A stretch of 64,000 nt of DNA from Pleurocapsa sp. PCC 7327. GTDB lineage: Bacteria > Cyanobacteriota > Cyanobacteriia > Cyanobacteriales > Microcystaceae. The position numbers were made by a program, and so were the translations under genes. The notes beneath the pieces are model-generated. The model did no database searches, was not told where the DNA came from, and saw only the letters and a program-made list of their open reading frames with translations. Position 1 is the stretch's first letter; each line of letters starts with the position of its first letter. Below, piece after piece: positions 1 to 11,040 of this stretch. The stretch spans positions 3,139,501 through 3,203,500 of the forward strand of contig NC_019689.1 of the NCBI RefSeq assembly GCF_000317025.1. Direction: 5' to 3'.

Positions 1-1272
<1,272 letters not shown>

Positions 1273-1375
1273 TACTATTTTAAATTTAGTTCAAGAAATT
1301 AGCTCGACTAAATGTATCTGAAAGTGTCACATCGGGTAATAATTAAAAAAGTTGGTAGGTTCAAGGCAATTAAAC

Positions 1376-2305
1376 ATGGTCACGACAGATGAAATAGTAG
1401 CAGAGGAGAAACAATCGTCAAATTTCGATCTGGCTTCCTACCTAGAGGAAAAAAAACAGTTGGTAGAAGCTGCTTTAGAGCGATCGCTCTCCATCGGTAA
1501 GCCAGAAAAAATTTACGAGGCGATGCGTTATTCGCTATTGGCAGGGGGAAAGCGCTTGCGCCCAATTCTTTGCCTTGCAACCTGCGAACTGACTGGCGGA
1601 ACAACAGAAATGGCGATGCCGACCGCCTGCGCCCTAGAAATGATTCATACCATGTCATTGATTCACGACGACCTCCCAGCCATGGACAATGACGATTACA
1701 GGCGGGGCAAGCTAACCAACCACAAAGTTTTTGGCGAAGATATTGCGATTTTAGCAGGCGACGGTTTGTTAGCTTACGCCTTTGAATACGTAGCCGCTCA
1801 GACTCAAAACGTTCCCCCTCAGAGAATCCTAGATGTCATTGCCCGTCTGGGTCGTACCGTAGGCGCAGCCGGATTGGTGGGCGGTCAAGTGCTAGATTTA
1901 GAATCGGAAGGCAAATCCGACATTTCCGTTGATACTCTGACGTTTATTCACACCCACAAAACCGGAGCTTTGTTAGAAACGTCAGTAGTTTCGGGAGCTA
2001 TGCTAGCGGGTGCATCAGATGACGAGATCCAACGGTTGTCTAAGTACGCGCAAGATATCGGTTTAGCCTTTCAGATCGTAGACGATATTTTAGATATTAC
2101 GGCTACGCAAGAAGAATTGGGGAAAACGGCAGGAAAAGATTTACAGGCTCAAAAAGCTACCTATCCGAGTCTATGGGGACTAGAGGAATCGAGAAAACAA
2201 GCCCAGCAGCTAGTGGATGCGGCTATTGCTGAGTTAGCTTCTTATGGAGAGGGAGCAGAACCCTTAAGAGCGATCGCCAGTTATATCGTGACCCGCAAAC
2301 ACTAA
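1376..2305 (+). CDS. crtE: Geranylgeranyl diphosphate synthase (polyprenyl synthetase)
   Basis: Cytosolic trans-prenyltransferase that condenses IPP with allylic diphosphates to C20 GGPP for carotenoids, the chlorophyll phytyl tail and quinones. The protein is 309 residues from ATG 1376; the open frame reaches back to a TTG at 1352, but ATG gives the usual N terminus [12 protein letters not shown]. It has the first Asp-rich motif DDLPAMDND at residues 98-106, the GGKRLRP motif near residue 57, [10 protein letters not shown], and the second Asp-rich motif DDILD near residue 240 followed by GKTAGKDL. Length and motifs are typical. It is followed 20 bases later by a divergent PAP2 gene on the same strand, a pairing common in cyanobacteria, so the two are probably co-transcribed. 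Confidence 0.93.
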   Translation: MVTTDEIVAEEKQSSNFDLASYLEEKKQLVEAALERSLSIGKPEKIYEAMRYSLLAGGKRLRPILCLATCELTGGTTEMAMPTACALEMIHTMSLIHDDLPAMDNDDYRRGKLTNHKVFGEDIAILAGDGLLAYAFEYVAAQTQNVPPQRILDVIARLGRTVGAAGLVGGQVLDLESEGKSDISVDTLTFIHTHKTGALLETSVVSGAMLAGASDDEIQRLSKYAQDIGLAFQIVDDILDITATQEELGKTAGKDLQAQKATYPSLWGLEESRKQAQQLVDAAIAELASYGEGAEPLRAIASYIVTRKH

Positions 2306-2325
2306 ACCGCCTAAAACCATTTATC

Positions 2326-2781
2326 ATGTACGATTTTGAAACGATTTTGAGCAATCGGGTATTAATAGTTTCGCTTCTGGCTTGTTTTATCGCTCAGGGA
2401 CTGAAATTTTTTATTGAATTAATCAGAAATGGGAAGGTTAACCTACGATATTTGGTGACGACGGGGGGAATGCCGAGTGCTCATTCTGCCCTAGTCGGGT
2501 CGCTAGCAACTGGCGTGGGATTGACAGCGGGGTGGTCGTCGCCCGAATTCGCGATCGCTTGTCTGTTTGCAGTAATTGTTATGTACGATGCGGCAGGCGT
2601 TCGTCAGGCGGCGGGCAAACAGGCGCGAATTCTCAATCAAATTCTTGATGAATTTTTTCACGACAGACACCAATTAAATGAGGAACGGCTCAAAGAATTA
2701 TTGGGACATACCCCCTTTCAAGTCTTTGTCGGATTAGCGTTGGGAATCGGGATTTCTCTGATTGCTTTTCCCGCTTGGTGA
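2326..2781 (+). CDS. Divergent PAP2 family protein (DUF212)
   Basis: A 151-residue polytopic membrane protein of the divergent PAP2/acid phosphatase-like family. It contains the family block GGMPSAHSALVGSLATG at about residues 46-62 and VMYDAAGVRQAAGKQA near 86-101, with hydrophobic segments at 13-30, 55-72, 77-92 and 130-150. PAP2 relatives hydrolyse lipid or prenyl phosphates, and its position directly behind crtE would fit prenyl-phosphate handling, but that role is inference. ATG 2326 is the only sensible start. The gene closes the short crtE unit; the following 80 bases hold no gene. Confidence 0.85.
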   Translation: MYDFETILSNRVLIVSLLACFIAQGLKFFIELIRNGKVNLRYLVTTGGMPSAHSALVGSLATGVGLTAGWSSPEFAIACLFAVIVMYDAAGVRQAAGKQARILNQILDEFFHDRHQLNEERLKELLGHTPFQVFVGLALGIGISLIAFPAW

Positions 2782-2863
2782 TCGATCGGTTTCGACTCGA
2801 CATAAGCCAAGCTATTAAAGCGGTTCATTATGCTGTAGCATAACGCACCACTTTTATTTTCAT

Positions 2864-3184
2864 TTAAATCTCTTCAACTTCCAGTTGAGCGACAGTAATA
2901 GCCGCAAAGGCAAAAGCAAAGACAATCGGCATGGGACACCGCAGAATATAGCTAAGCGCAGCAGCAACGAGTGCTAACGCCGTAGCAGAAATTATCCACA
3001 CTTTTTCTTCAGGACACAATCCTTTTTCCGCTTTAATTGCTCTTAGAGTTTTAGTAGGAATTGGTTCTGGAATTACTGCACCCGGAGGAAACGCCCAATA
3101 AAAGTTGCGACGTTCCATAAACAAGTCCGTCCAGCCATTATTGTCGCACCATTCCTGAATCCAACCATCGCAGTAGTGTTTCAT
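2864..3184 (-). CDS. Conserved hypothetical small membrane protein
   Basis: A 106-residue protein not recognised as a named family. The N-terminal half is soluble, rich in Trp and Cys (MKHYCDGWIQEWCDNNGW), with a Pro-rich stretch AVIPEPIPTK. The C-terminal half carries two adjacent hydrophobic segments (about residues 62-81 and 85-99) separated by RCPMP, and the protein ends in the acidic tail EVEEI. It lies convergent to the crtE-PAP2 unit and is followed upstream by AT-rich DNA. The coding call rests on length, normal composition and the hydrophobic hairpin; function unknown. Confidence 0.6.
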   Translation of the reverse strand: MKHYCDGWIQEWCDNNGWTDLFMERRNFYWAFPPGAVIPEPIPTKTLRAIKAEKGLCPEEKVWIISATALALVAAALSYILRCPMPIVFAFAFAAITVAQLEVEEI

Positions 3185-3380
3185 AATTCCTTAAGACAAT
3201 CTTTGAAAATGTACGAATTTTTGTAACAGAAATAAATAACAACTAGAAGTTGGACTTTTATAATAGCAAGGCTAGCCAAGAGAGAGTTTTAATTCAATAA
3301 AACTTAATACTAAAAATTGAGAATTTTTAACTAAATGTGCTTACAAGCTTAAGCAAAAATACCCAAATACTTTGCAAAAG

Positions 3381-3941
3381 TTAGTAAATAAAAGTACTTG
3401 TTTCGGTGCAGACAGCTTGCAATCTTTTATCCCAAGGTTCGACAGGAAGTTGAGGTAAATGTGCAAAATCAAAGATAACTCCCACCGTAGGAATCTTCGA
3501 CCACTGAGGAGAAGCGAGCAAGCGATCGTAAAACCCTCCTCCGTAACCTAAACGATAGCCCTGGTAGTCACAAGCGACAGCAGGAACGAGAATGAGATCG
3601 ACTTGTGAAGGGTGTAGGGACGGCGCATTGGGGAAGGGTTCATCAATGCCGTAAATTCCGGATTGTAAGGGATCGCCGGGACGCCAGCGATGCCAAACTA
3701 AAGACTTTTCAACGCAGCGCGAAAATCCCCAGCGACGGTTAGCAGTAAATAAGGGACTGAGATCCGGTTCTTGACGAAAACTGAAATAGGCAAGAACGGT
3801 TTTTGCTTCGATAAATAGCGATAGTGTTTGCAACTTCTCGCAGAGGCGATCGCTTTTTTCTCGCCAAATGTCTTGAGGCAGCGATCGCCTTTTTTTTAAC
3901 AGTTCTTGACGTAATTGAATTTTATGTTGCTGCTGTTTCAT
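3381..3941 (-). CDS. 5-formyltetrahydrofolate cyclo-ligase
   Basis: Converts 5-formyl-THF to 5,10-methenyl-THF with ATP, returning stored folate to one-carbon metabolism. The C-terminal block GYRLGYGGGFYDRLL is the family's signature for ATP and substrate binding, and LILVPAVACD and VGVIFDFA precede and follow it as expected. The N-terminal part RQELLKKRRSLP is also typical. ATG at 3941 was preferred over the TTG two codons upstream. About 186 residues is normal length. It stands alone with AT-rich DNA on both sides. Often annotated mthfS or ygfA, but the symbol is not fixed here. Confidence 0.9.
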   Translation of the reverse strand: MKQQQHKIQLRQELLKKRRSLPQDIWREKSDRLCEKLQTLSLFIEAKTVLAYFSFRQEPDLSPLFTANRRWGFSRCVEKSLVWHRWRPGDPLQSGIYGIDEPFPNAPSLHPSQVDLILVPAVACDYQGYRLGYGGGFYDRLLASPQWSKIPTVGVIFDFAHLPQLPVEPWDKRLQAVCTETSTFIY

Positions 3942-4058
3942 TGACAAACAAATGATGCGAAATGATGCAAGTTATAAATTATAAAATTTGTCACAAAAAA
4001 TTGACCCAATAGGATCGCTATTGGTAAGTTCCAGAGAGGATTTTTACTCTTTGACTCT

Positions 4059-4202
4059 ATGGCTCTGAACGCTATTTCTAGGCTAGCGTCAGTCATTTCT
4101 GCTACTACTATCCTAACTTTTTTGGTTATAGGAGAAGCAATGGCACAAACGTTTAGTCCTGCTCCTCTAAGTACAAGACTAAACTTGAGAAGGCAATTCT
4201 AA
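4059..4202 (+). CDS. Small putative secreted peptide (47 residues)
   Basis: A short frame from ATG 4059 to TAA 4202. It reads as a signal peptide: a basic residue at position 8, a hydrophobic core VISATTILTFLVIG, then AMA-Q as an ideal cleavage site, leaving a mature part of only about 15 residues (QTFSPAPLSTRLNLRRQF). A purine-rich AGAGAGGA lies about 18 bases upstream, further than ideal. The very short mature part suggests either the 5' remnant of a secreted protein gene cut short or a genuine small peptide. The next gene downstream is also a small exported protein. Confidence 0.35.
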   Translation: MALNAISRLASVISATTILTFLVIGEAMAQTFSPAPLSTRLNLRRQF

Positions 4203-4501
4203 CACAAAGTTATTTACTTTGCTGATAGTTAGTTATTGCTGGCGATCGCGCCTTGGCAATCTACCTAAAAGCGATTAGTTGTAGTGACTGATTTAACTTC
4301 TGGAACTAGCAAAAGCCCTCTTCCAAAATGGGAATAAAGAACGTGTAGTTTTCTGCAATAGATATTTCTTGTTCGGGTAATAAAGCTTTCTCTTATCACC
4401 ATTTGACTCGACAGAGAAAACTAATGAATTCCCGGATAATTTCTCTTAGGTTATTAATTAAAAGCACAGCTAATTTTTTTGAAATAGAGAAGAGATTCAT
4501 C

Positions 4502-4789
4502 ATGATTCGCCACTTTTTCCTAGCCGCTACTATTGCTTTGGAAAGCACTTTAGCTTTGATTTTTACGACATCTGCCCAAACGACAGAGCCTTATCTCAAC
4601 GAACTATTGCACCAAACCAATGAATTTATACAAGATAGCGATCGATCTCTCAATGAGCTTGTTTTACATGAAGGATTACCTATAGAGATAGGGAAAATGG
4701 TAACAAATATAATCAAAAAAAGGAAATATAATGCCATCACATGGACGCGGTTCAACGGCAAGCCGAGCAAATCTGTCACAACTGAGTAA
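4502..4789 (+). CDS. Small secreted hypothetical protein
   Basis: Of a longer open frame beginning at 4403, the part from ATG 4502 forms a plausible 95-residue exported protein: MIRHFFLAATIALESTLALI, then TTSAQT resembling a signal peptidase I site. The upstream extension is AT-rich and unlike a protein. AGAGAAGAGA just upstream can serve as the ribosome site. The mature part is polar with no motif I recognise (NELLHQTNEFIQDSDRSLNE). It precedes a response regulator on the same strand by about 75 bases; a functional link is speculative. Confidence 0.5.
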   Translation: MIRHFFLAATIALESTLALIFTTSAQTTEPYLNELLHQTNEFIQDSDRSLNELVLHEGLPIEIGKMVTNIIKKRKYNAITWTRFNGKPSKSVTTE

Positions 4790-4863
4790 AATGAAAGCTT
4801 GAATTATGGCAACTGAATAATAATTTATTGGTATGGCGATCGCAAAAGTATGAGGAAGTTGAG

Positions 4864-5535
4864 ATGAGTCACGATTCTCTTAGCGCACAAAAGCATAAAA
4901 TTCTCGTTATTGACGACCACGAATTAATTTTGGATGGAACCCTTAATGTATTAAAGCAACAGTATCCAGAAGCAGAAATTCTAACGGCTCAAACCGCACG
5001 AGAAGCCATAGAGCAGGTAGAAAACTTTCAACCCGATTTAGTAGTCATGGATCTGTCCATTCCAGAAACCCTTGGGATGACCGCTCAAACCAATACAGGC
5101 ATTCAACTCCTACAAAAGTTGATGAAGCAATATCCAACCCTCAATCTCACGGTGCAAAGCAGTTATGTCAATGCCTTAGTAAGATTGAAACACGAGATCG
5201 ATGCCCATCAAGGAGGCTTTACCATTGCCGATAAAAGTATTTCCGAACATGAAATGTTAATGAGGGTTAACTGGGCACTGCAAAGAATCACCCATACCAA
5301 AGATTTAAAAAAAATCGGCATAGAAATCAAACCCGAATGGCTAGAGGTTCTCAAGCTAGCTTTTGAAGAAGGATTGCAAGATAGAGCCATTGCCAAACGA
5401 ATGAATGTGTCCGAACGAATGGTGCGTCACTACTGGACTAAAGTTCAAGACGTTCTGGAGGTTTATCCTGAAGACGATAAAAATCTTCGAGTGCTGACCC
5501 TAAAACGAGCCAGAGAGAAAGGATTGCTAGATTAA
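4864..5535 (+). CDS. Two-component response regulator, receiver plus C-terminal HTH
   Basis: A 223-residue regulator. The receiver domain covers about residues 10-130: acidic pair in VIDDHELILDG, phosphoacceptor Asp in LVVMDLSIPE. After a linker the C-terminal region EEGLQDRAIAKRMNVSERMVRHYWTK is a helix-turn-helix with a LuxR/FixJ-like arrangement (AIAKRM-SERMVRHYW). Start is ATG 4864 because AGGAAG lies 8 bases before it; the longer frame from 4828 has none. It ends 9 bases before the CHASE2 histidine kinase, so the two form a cognate pair in one operon. Its targets are unknown; the nearby surface-protein genes are candidates by proximity only. Confidence 0.88.
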   Translation: MSHDSLSAQKHKILVIDDHELILDGTLNVLKQQYPEAEILTAQTAREAIEQVENFQPDLVVMDLSIPETLGMTAQTNTGIQLLQKLMKQYPTLNLTVQSSYVNALVRLKHEIDAHQGGFTIADKSISEHEMLMRVNWALQRITHTKDLKKIGIEIKPEWLEVLKLAFEEGLQDRAIAKRMNVSERMVRHYWTKVQDVLEVYPEDDKNLRVLTLKRAREKGLLD

Positions 5536-5544
5536 AAGATTAAG

Positions 5545-7458
5545 TTGGAGATAGAGCTAGTGCTGCAACCTTTATGGAAGCAATTTGAACAAGAGATTTT
5601 CATCTGGCTTAGAGGAGCTATTCCAGGAATCACAGTTCTTGGACTGGTAATTATCGCTCGTCTGATGGGTTGGCTGCAATCTTTGGAATGGACGACGCTA
5701 GATCTTTTTCTGCGTCTGCGTCCTTCTGAAGCGATGGACGAACGAATTATTCTTGTTGGAATTAATGACGAAGATATTCACCGCGTAGGAACCTACCCCA
5801 TAAGCGATCGAGAGATAGCTATTCTCATTAGAACCTTGCAGAAATACAAGCCCAGAGTAATTGGTTTGGATAATGTTAGAGATATACCTGTAGAGCCAGG
5901 ACACGATGAGTTAGTTCGAGTCTTTAGGGAAAGTAAAAATCTCATCGGCATTGAAAAAGTTTTACTGCCTCCAATTAAGCCACCAAAAGAATTACCGTCC
6001 GAACGAGTTGGGTTTTCCGATGCGATTCCCGACTCTGACGGACAATATCGGCGCACGCTTTTAGGAATGCCAACGCCGCAAGGATACAAGTTTTCTCTAT
6101 CTTTGCGTTTGGCAGAAACTTATTTAGCTCGCGACGGTGTTAGTTTAGAAAATGGCATTCGCGATCTTCAAGCCATGCGCTTCGGGACAACTGAAATTCC
6201 TCGCTTTTTCTCTGATACCGGAGGATATGTAGGGACGGATGCAAGGGGAGTGCAAATTCTACTTAATTATCGCAATGGCAAAGAAAACTTTCGCATTTTA
6301 TCGCTAAACGATATAAAAACAGGACAATTTAATCCCCAATGGATAAGAGATCGCATTGTTCTGATTGGTATTACCGCTCCTAGTGCTCCTGACTTGGTTA
6401 ATACTGCTGCAACTCGTGACGCAAAAATACACGGACAAATCTATGGAGTCGAATTTCAAGCTCATGCTCTCAGTCAGATTGTCAGTGCGGTGAAAGATGG
6501 AAGACCTTTGTTAAAAACTTGGTCGGATGCGTGGGAGTATGTGTGGATAGCAGGATGGGGAATTCTGGCGATTTATATTGGTCGTCTAACGCAATCGGCA
6601 CTACAAAATTTAGTGGCTATTGGGATTATTAGCCTTTTTTTGATAGGAATTGGTTATGTAAGTTTAATTTTGGGTTGGTGGCTTGCGATCGCGCCTGTTT
6701 TACTAATCTTAGCTATCAACGGTGTCGGACTCAGTGCCTTTGCTTTTTATCAACACGATCGCGCTTTGCGATTACAGATTCGGCAACGCCAAGATGCAAT
6801 TGACGAAGCTTTTACCGATATTCATAATGGTCCCCTCCAACAACTCGCTTATCTCTCTCGCTCTATTCAAAGCAAAGATTTACCCCAGGAGCAATTACTT
6901 GGCGAAGTACAAAAGCTTAACAGTGAAATTCGAGAAATTTTTGAGCATTTAAAACAAGAAGCTTTAAGTCCCGAAAAAAGTATTCGTTTAGAGAGCGGTT
7001 TAAAACTCGATCTAGAGCGTCCGATTCACGAACTTTTTTATGAAGTTACTAGAAGTACTCAAAAACGAGATTTTCCTTGCTTTAGAACACTTAAAATTTC
7101 TATTACCGACTTCAATCCCATCGAATGCAATCGCCTAACTATCGAGCGAAAGCGCCAACTTTGCCGCTTTTTGGAAGAAGCATTATGTAATGTCGGAAAA
7201 CACGCTCAAGGCGTTACCCGAATTAAGGTGACCGGGATACAAAAAGATGATTGGTATATCTTAAGCATTCAAGATAATGGAGTTGGAATCGTATCGGAGA
7301 AGGAAAACCAAGGAACCAAAGATGCTCAAAAACTAGCTCAAGAATTAGGAGGAAAATTTCAACGTCAATCGATTTCTCCCCAAGGGGTTTTATGCAAACT
7401 AACTTTCCAAGTCAGTAAGTCAAAAGTCAAAAGGGAAAAGGGAAAAGACAAAACTTAA
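5545..7458 (+). CDS. CHASE2 sensor histidine kinase
   Basis: A membrane histidine kinase of 632-637 residues. An N-terminal membrane segment (about 20-40) is followed by an extracytoplasmic CHASE2 sensor (about 45-310, e.g. RIILVGINDEDIHRVGTYP, then DRIVLIGITAPS). Three membrane helices follow (about 331-400), a short coiled coil, the H-box AFTDIHNGPLQQLAYLS of the NarL/HisKA_3 type, the N-box LEEALCNVGKHA and the G-box LSIQDNGVGI. The frame can start at TTG 5545 or GTG 5560; GGAG at 5547-5550 is well spaced for GTG 5560, so that may be the true start. It is co-transcribed with the upstream regulator. CHASE2 ligands are unknown. The tail KSKVKREKGKDKT is low complexity. Confidence 0.9.
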   Translation: MEIELVLQPLWKQFEQEIFIWLRGAIPGITVLGLVIIARLMGWLQSLEWTTLDLFLRLRPSEAMDERIILVGINDEDIHRVGTYPISDREIAILIRTLQKYKPRVIGLDNVRDIPVEPGHDELVRVFRESKNLIGIEKVLLPPIKPPKELPSERVGFSDAIPDSDGQYRRTLLGMPTPQGYKFSLSLRLAETYLARDGVSLENGIRDLQAMRFGTTEIPRFFSDTGGYVGTDARGVQILLNYRNGKENFRILSLNDIKTGQFNPQWIRDRIVLIGITAPSAPDLVNTAATRDAKIHGQIYGVEFQAHALSQIVSAVKDGRPLLKTWSDAWEYVWIAGWGILAIYIGRLTQSALQNLVAIGIISLFLIGIGYVSLILGWWLAIAPVLLILAINGVGLSAFAFYQHDRALRLQIRQRQDAIDEAFTDIHNGPLQQLAYLSRSIQSKDLPQEQLLGEVQKLNSEIREIFEHLKQEALSPEKSIRLESGLKLDLERPIHELFYEVTRSTQKRDFPCFRTLKISITDFNPIECNRLTIERKRQLCRFLEEALCNVGKHAQGVTRIKVTGIQKDDWYILSIQDNGVGIVSEKENQGTKDAQKLAQELGGKFQRQSISPQGVLCKLTFQVSKSKVKREKGKDKT

Positions 7459-7505
7459 AAACTTATACAACTAAACTAATTTTTATTATTAATGGAGTTA
7501 GCTCA

Positions 7506-8291
7506 ATGAGTGAATTGACCAAACTAATAGCCAAACCCCTCAAATTTTTCCTCAAAAGAATTAACTATTCTCAGGCAGTAATTTTATTTACCCTGAGTTT
7601 ATTATTAACAATAATTGCGCCAGCCGCGATTGCAGGTTACACGCCCCCTCCCAATCGGGAACCTCCGAGTGACTATTCCAAATCTACTGGAATCCGAGGT
7701 TGTCCGTCCATCACCATTCTTGCGCCAAAAACCCACGTTGGGCAAACAATTTCTACTCATCCTACTTTTGCTTGGTTTATCTCCGATGCTGCCGGGCAAG
7801 ATGCTAGATACTCTTCCACTGTGAAGCTGAAAATCGCCGAGTTTACTGCTGACGGTCAACTCAAACAATTAGCCAATCCGATTGAATTACAAATTGTTCC
7901 AGGAATTATGAAATTACCTCTTGAGCAACTAACGCTAAAGGTGGGTCAAAAATATCTTTGGCAAGTTTCGGTTCGCTGTCCCGATGGAAGTGTCGTACAA
8001 AGAGCCGAATTGAGGGTGATAGAAATGCCCTCATCCCTAAAACAAAATCTGGCAACAACAGAAGATAGTGCCCAAAAAGCCGACTTATATGCTCAAGCAG
8101 GTGCCTGGTATGACGCGATCGCTTTTGCTCTCGAAGTGGCTCAAAATGGGAAATTAGGGCAGGTAGGTTCTAATCTCGTTCTATCTCTCGTACGGGTAGA
8201 AGAGTCTCAATTTAGCGAAAATTCGACTCAATTAGAAGAAATTCGGCAACAAGTAGCGCGATTAAAACAGATTGCCCAAAGCGATCGTTAG
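7506..8291 (+). CDS. DUF928 domain-containing exported protein
   Basis: A 261-residue protein with a basic N terminus and hydrophobic signal segment (QAVILFTLSLLLTIIAPAAI) ending near AGYTPP. The mature part has the DUF928 hallmarks: GCPSITILAPKTHVGQT, HPTFAWFIS, a beta-rich middle resembling an Ig-like fold, and a helical C terminus (AQKADLYAQAGAWYDAIAFA) resembling a TPR-like hairpin. DUF928 genes in cyanobacteria repeatedly sit beside CHASE2 kinases, CHAT-TPR proteins and haemagglutinin-type exoproteins, as here. It ends one base before the stop of the convergent CHAT gene. Molecular role unknown; a periplasmic or surface location is inferred. Confidence 0.85.
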   Translation: MSELTKLIAKPLKFFLKRINYSQAVILFTLSLLLTIIAPAAIAGYTPPPNREPPSDYSKSTGIRGCPSITILAPKTHVGQTISTHPTFAWFISDAAGQDARYSSTVKLKIAEFTADGQLKQLANPIELQIVPGIMKLPLEQLTLKVGQKYLWQVSVRCPDGSVVQRAELRVIEMPSSLKQNLATTEDSAQKADLYAQAGAWYDAIAFALEVAQNGKLGQVGSNLVLSLVRVEESQFSENSTQLEEIRQQVARLKQIAQSDR

Positions 8292-10940
8292 TTACCTCCA
8301 ATCTCCAATTAAAATAAACGGTGCCCAAAAAGCCGGACTGCTATATTGGTCGGTGATTTCCTCGCTTTCTTGTGTCTTAATCAGTTTTAATTGAGCGGTT
8401 CGCAAGGCTTCGGCTTTACTGACTCCTGAGTTAACCAAGCTCCGATAAAACTCCGTCACTAACGCTAGCGTTGCGTCGTCGGACACTGACCACAAGGAGG
8501 CTAAAGCGCTTCTAACACCTGTTTGCACGGCAACACCTGCTAAACCAAGGGCTGCCCGTTCGTCTCCCGTCGCGGTTTGGCAAGCAGTCAGAGCAAGTAG
8601 TTCTACAGACTTAGCGCCTTCCTTGAGTTGACGAAGGGCAATTTCTAGTTCGTTAATGGTGATTTTGTTATTATTTCCCGTTACTAAAAATGTATCTTCT
8701 GGAATGAAGCCAAATTGAGCGTGGGTAGCGACATGAACGATTTGATAAGTAGATTGGTTGAGTTCTTTTTCTAAATTCTCGCGATTGAATTGTTCGTCGA
8801 GGAGTAATTTGTTATCGGGAAATTGAGTTTGAATTTCTTTAATTTCTCTGGGAACATTTGCTAAAGCATCGAAGGATTGCTCGTCAACTTTAGCCGCTTT
8901 TGTCACTCCTAAAATTAAGGCGCGATTGTTTTGAGAGTTTGACGATCGAGCTGCGATTAAACCCAGGCTTGGAGTAGTGGCAATCGCATACTTTTCTACT
9001 AAAAATTGTTTGCCATCGTAAAGAGCAGACATGGGAATTGTGCGGAAAATTCCATCTTGAACAAAAATTAGTGTTTCGATCTTGGCTGAGTTGAGTGCGG
9101 TTTCAAAAGGTTCGATCGCCCAGTTATAGAGTTTCTGAGCTTGAGTTGTATCGTAACTAAATTCTTCGATTCCAAATACTAAGCTATCGCGAAACTCTTT
9201 AATGGCTATTTCAAGCGTTTTCCGGTCAACCTTTTTCCCATTTTCTTCCACCCAATGAATTTCCTTTTTGCCATTCGGTAAACTCAGTAAAACTGCGGCA
9301 CTATCTTCTAAAATAATTGAATTAAAAACAGCAGTATCTTGAGAAATCAGCGTTTGAATTGATTCAGTTTGAGGAATCGCTAAATTACAATCATTGCCAA
9401 AGTAATTTTGGAGTTCTGCTAATCTAAGAGAATCAATCGTTTCTAGTGCAAGCGTTAATTCTCGCTCTTTTTGTTCGGGAGGGAGAGATAATGTGGAAGT
9501 TAATCTTAATTGCGTTAGCTGACGGTAAATGGGTTCGATCGCGTCTCGAAAGTCAAATTGTACATCGCGATCGGCTACTAAAATATCACTGCGAATTTTT
9601 TCTAAAATAGCAAAGGCTCTTTGATAAGCTGCGATCGCATCCGCTTGTTTTCCCTGTGCGTTAAAAATTCTTCCCGTCTGCCATTCCCATAAATAGGTGC
9701 TATCTTTATTGCTAGTATTTTGGTCGGCGGCTAAGAGTGCCTCTTGAGTGAGTTTTAAGGCTGATTCGTATTCAGAGCGACATTCGTAAAAATGTCCTAG
9801 AGCGCCTAATGCAAAAGATTCGGAACGCGGATCTTGAATGGTGCGAGCAACATTCAAAGCTTTATTGAGCAAGCTTTCGGCTTGTGCGTCGGGCAGTTGT
9901 CGTCGAATGGGACATTGGGCTAAGGGTGCGGTAATCTGTGCGGGATCGGCAGCTAGATTGGCTAAAACCATTGCTGCATTCGCTTTTTCGGGAGAATCCG
10001 TTAATCGCTCCAGTAAAACTAGCGCTTGTTCGATGTCATTTTGCTTGCTTGAATTGAAGCGAGAATCAAGCTGAATTAAATTGAGCAACGATCGCATTTG
10101 TGCGGCATTGTCTCCTTTGGCGATCGCATTTTGCCGACTCGACTGGAAATATTGCCAGGCTTTTTGGTAATCTTTGCTTGCTTGTTGCTCGAATTCCTCG
10201 GCTTTTGTCTGAAATTCTTGTCCTTGCGCCGATGCAGATTTCGCGCGACTATCCCAAGACTGCGCTCTAGCGACATAGGCATTGCCCAAACTATTGAGAA
10301 CTGAGAAGGTATAGATAGAAGGGTCGATTTGAGAGGCACTTTCTAGCTTTGAGATCGCGCGATCGTACTCTCCACTGCGGCGATAAGCTTCTCCGAGACT
10401 GCCTAATGCGGCGACTTGTCCGAGCGAATCTTTTTGTTGACGGGCAATTTGTAAGGCAGTTCCCTCAAGGCATTTGTCGCTCTCCCAATCCGAACCGCAT
10501 AAAAGCGCGATCGCTCGTCTATTTTGTCCTAACTGAATATATGCCTGAGCTTGTTCGACAAGCATTCGTCCGACTTGCTTGAAATCTCCTAACTGGCGAT
10601 AGTTGTCAACAACTTGCTCCCAATATGCGATCGCTTTATCAATTTGACCGATTTGCCCGTAAGCTCGTGCCAGATTTTCTCGAACGATTGCTGTATTGAT
10701 GCGATCGTTGTTGGTTTGATAGTTGCTTAAAGCAGTTTCCCACTGCGCGATCGCACCTTGATAGTCTTGCGTTCGATACAGTTCAACGCCTTGTTGTACT
10801 AGCTGTTCGGGATTGATCGATTGAGAGGCGGCTAGTTTTCCTAGCAATAAACAAAAGATTAAGCTAGCTAAAAAAAGCGCGATGGATAAGTAGATAGATG
10901 ATTTGCGAGTGATATGCGCCAAATGAGCCAAGATTCTCAC
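8292..10940 (-). CDS. Secreted TPR-CHAT protein (caspase-like protease domain)
   Basis: An 882-residue protein. GTG at 10940 is preceded by AGGGAAAA at good spacing. The N terminus has a signal or anchor segment (IYLSIALFLASLIFCLLLG), so the rest is probably periplasmic or surface-bound. TPR repeats cover about residues 45-460 (e.g. GVELYRTQDYQGAIAQWETA). A C-terminal CHAT domain (about 590-882) carries the caspase-like His in IVHVATHAQFG and Cys in LLALTACQTATGDERAALG, then LASLWSVSDDAT and the terminal FWAPFILIGDWR. CHAT domains are peptidases of the separase/caspase clan. It faces DUF928 convergently. A second CHAT-TPR gene near 58-61 kb shares the architecture. Protease activity is predicted from the dyad; substrate unknown. 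Confidence 0.9.
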   Translation of the reverse strand: MRILAHLAHITRKSSIYLSIALFLASLIFCLLLGKLAASQSINPEQLVQQGVELYRTQDYQGAIAQWETALSNYQTNNDRINTAIVRENLARAYGQIGQIDKAIAYWEQVVDNYRQLGDFKQVGRMLVEQAQAYIQLGQNRRAIALLCGSDWESDKCLEGTALQIARQQKDSLGQVAALGSLGEAYRRSGEYDRAISKLESASQIDPSIYTFSVLNSLGNAYVARAQSWDSRAKSASAQGQEFQTKAEEFEQQASKDYQKAWQYFQSSRQNAIAKGDNAAQMRSLLNLIQLDSRFNSSKQNDIEQALVLLERLTDSPEKANAAMVLANLAADPAQITAPLAQCPIRRQLPDAQAESLLNKALNVARTIQDPRSESFALGALGHFYECRSEYESALKLTQEALLAADQNTSNKDSTYLWEWQTGRIFNAQGKQADAIAAYQRAFAILEKIRSDILVADRDVQFDFRDAIEPIYRQLTQLRLTSTLSLPPEQKERELTLALETIDSLRLAELQNYFGNDCNLAIPQTESIQTLISQDTAVFNSIILEDSAAVLLSLPNGKKEIHWVEENGKKVDRKTLEIAIKEFRDSLVFGIEEFSYDTTQAQKLYNWAIEPFETALNSAKIETLIFVQDGIFRTIPMSALYDGKQFLVEKYAIATTPSLGLIAARSSNSQNNRALILGVTKAAKVDEQSFDALANVPREIKEIQTQFPDNKLLLDEQFNRENLEKELNQSTYQIVHVATHAQFGFIPEDTFLVTGNNNKITINELEIALRQLKEGAKSVELLALTACQTATGDERAALGLAGVAVQTGVRSALASLWSVSDDATLALVTEFYRSLVNSGVSKAEALRTAQLKLIKTQESEEITDQYSSPAFWAPFILIGDWR

Positions 10941-11040
10941 CAGATTTTCCCTAATCGGTTGAACTTCCCTTATTTTGCCTGAAATTTTCGGCGATCGCGA
11001 TCGGATTATATAATAAACTTGATTTTTTCTATTAGCCTGA

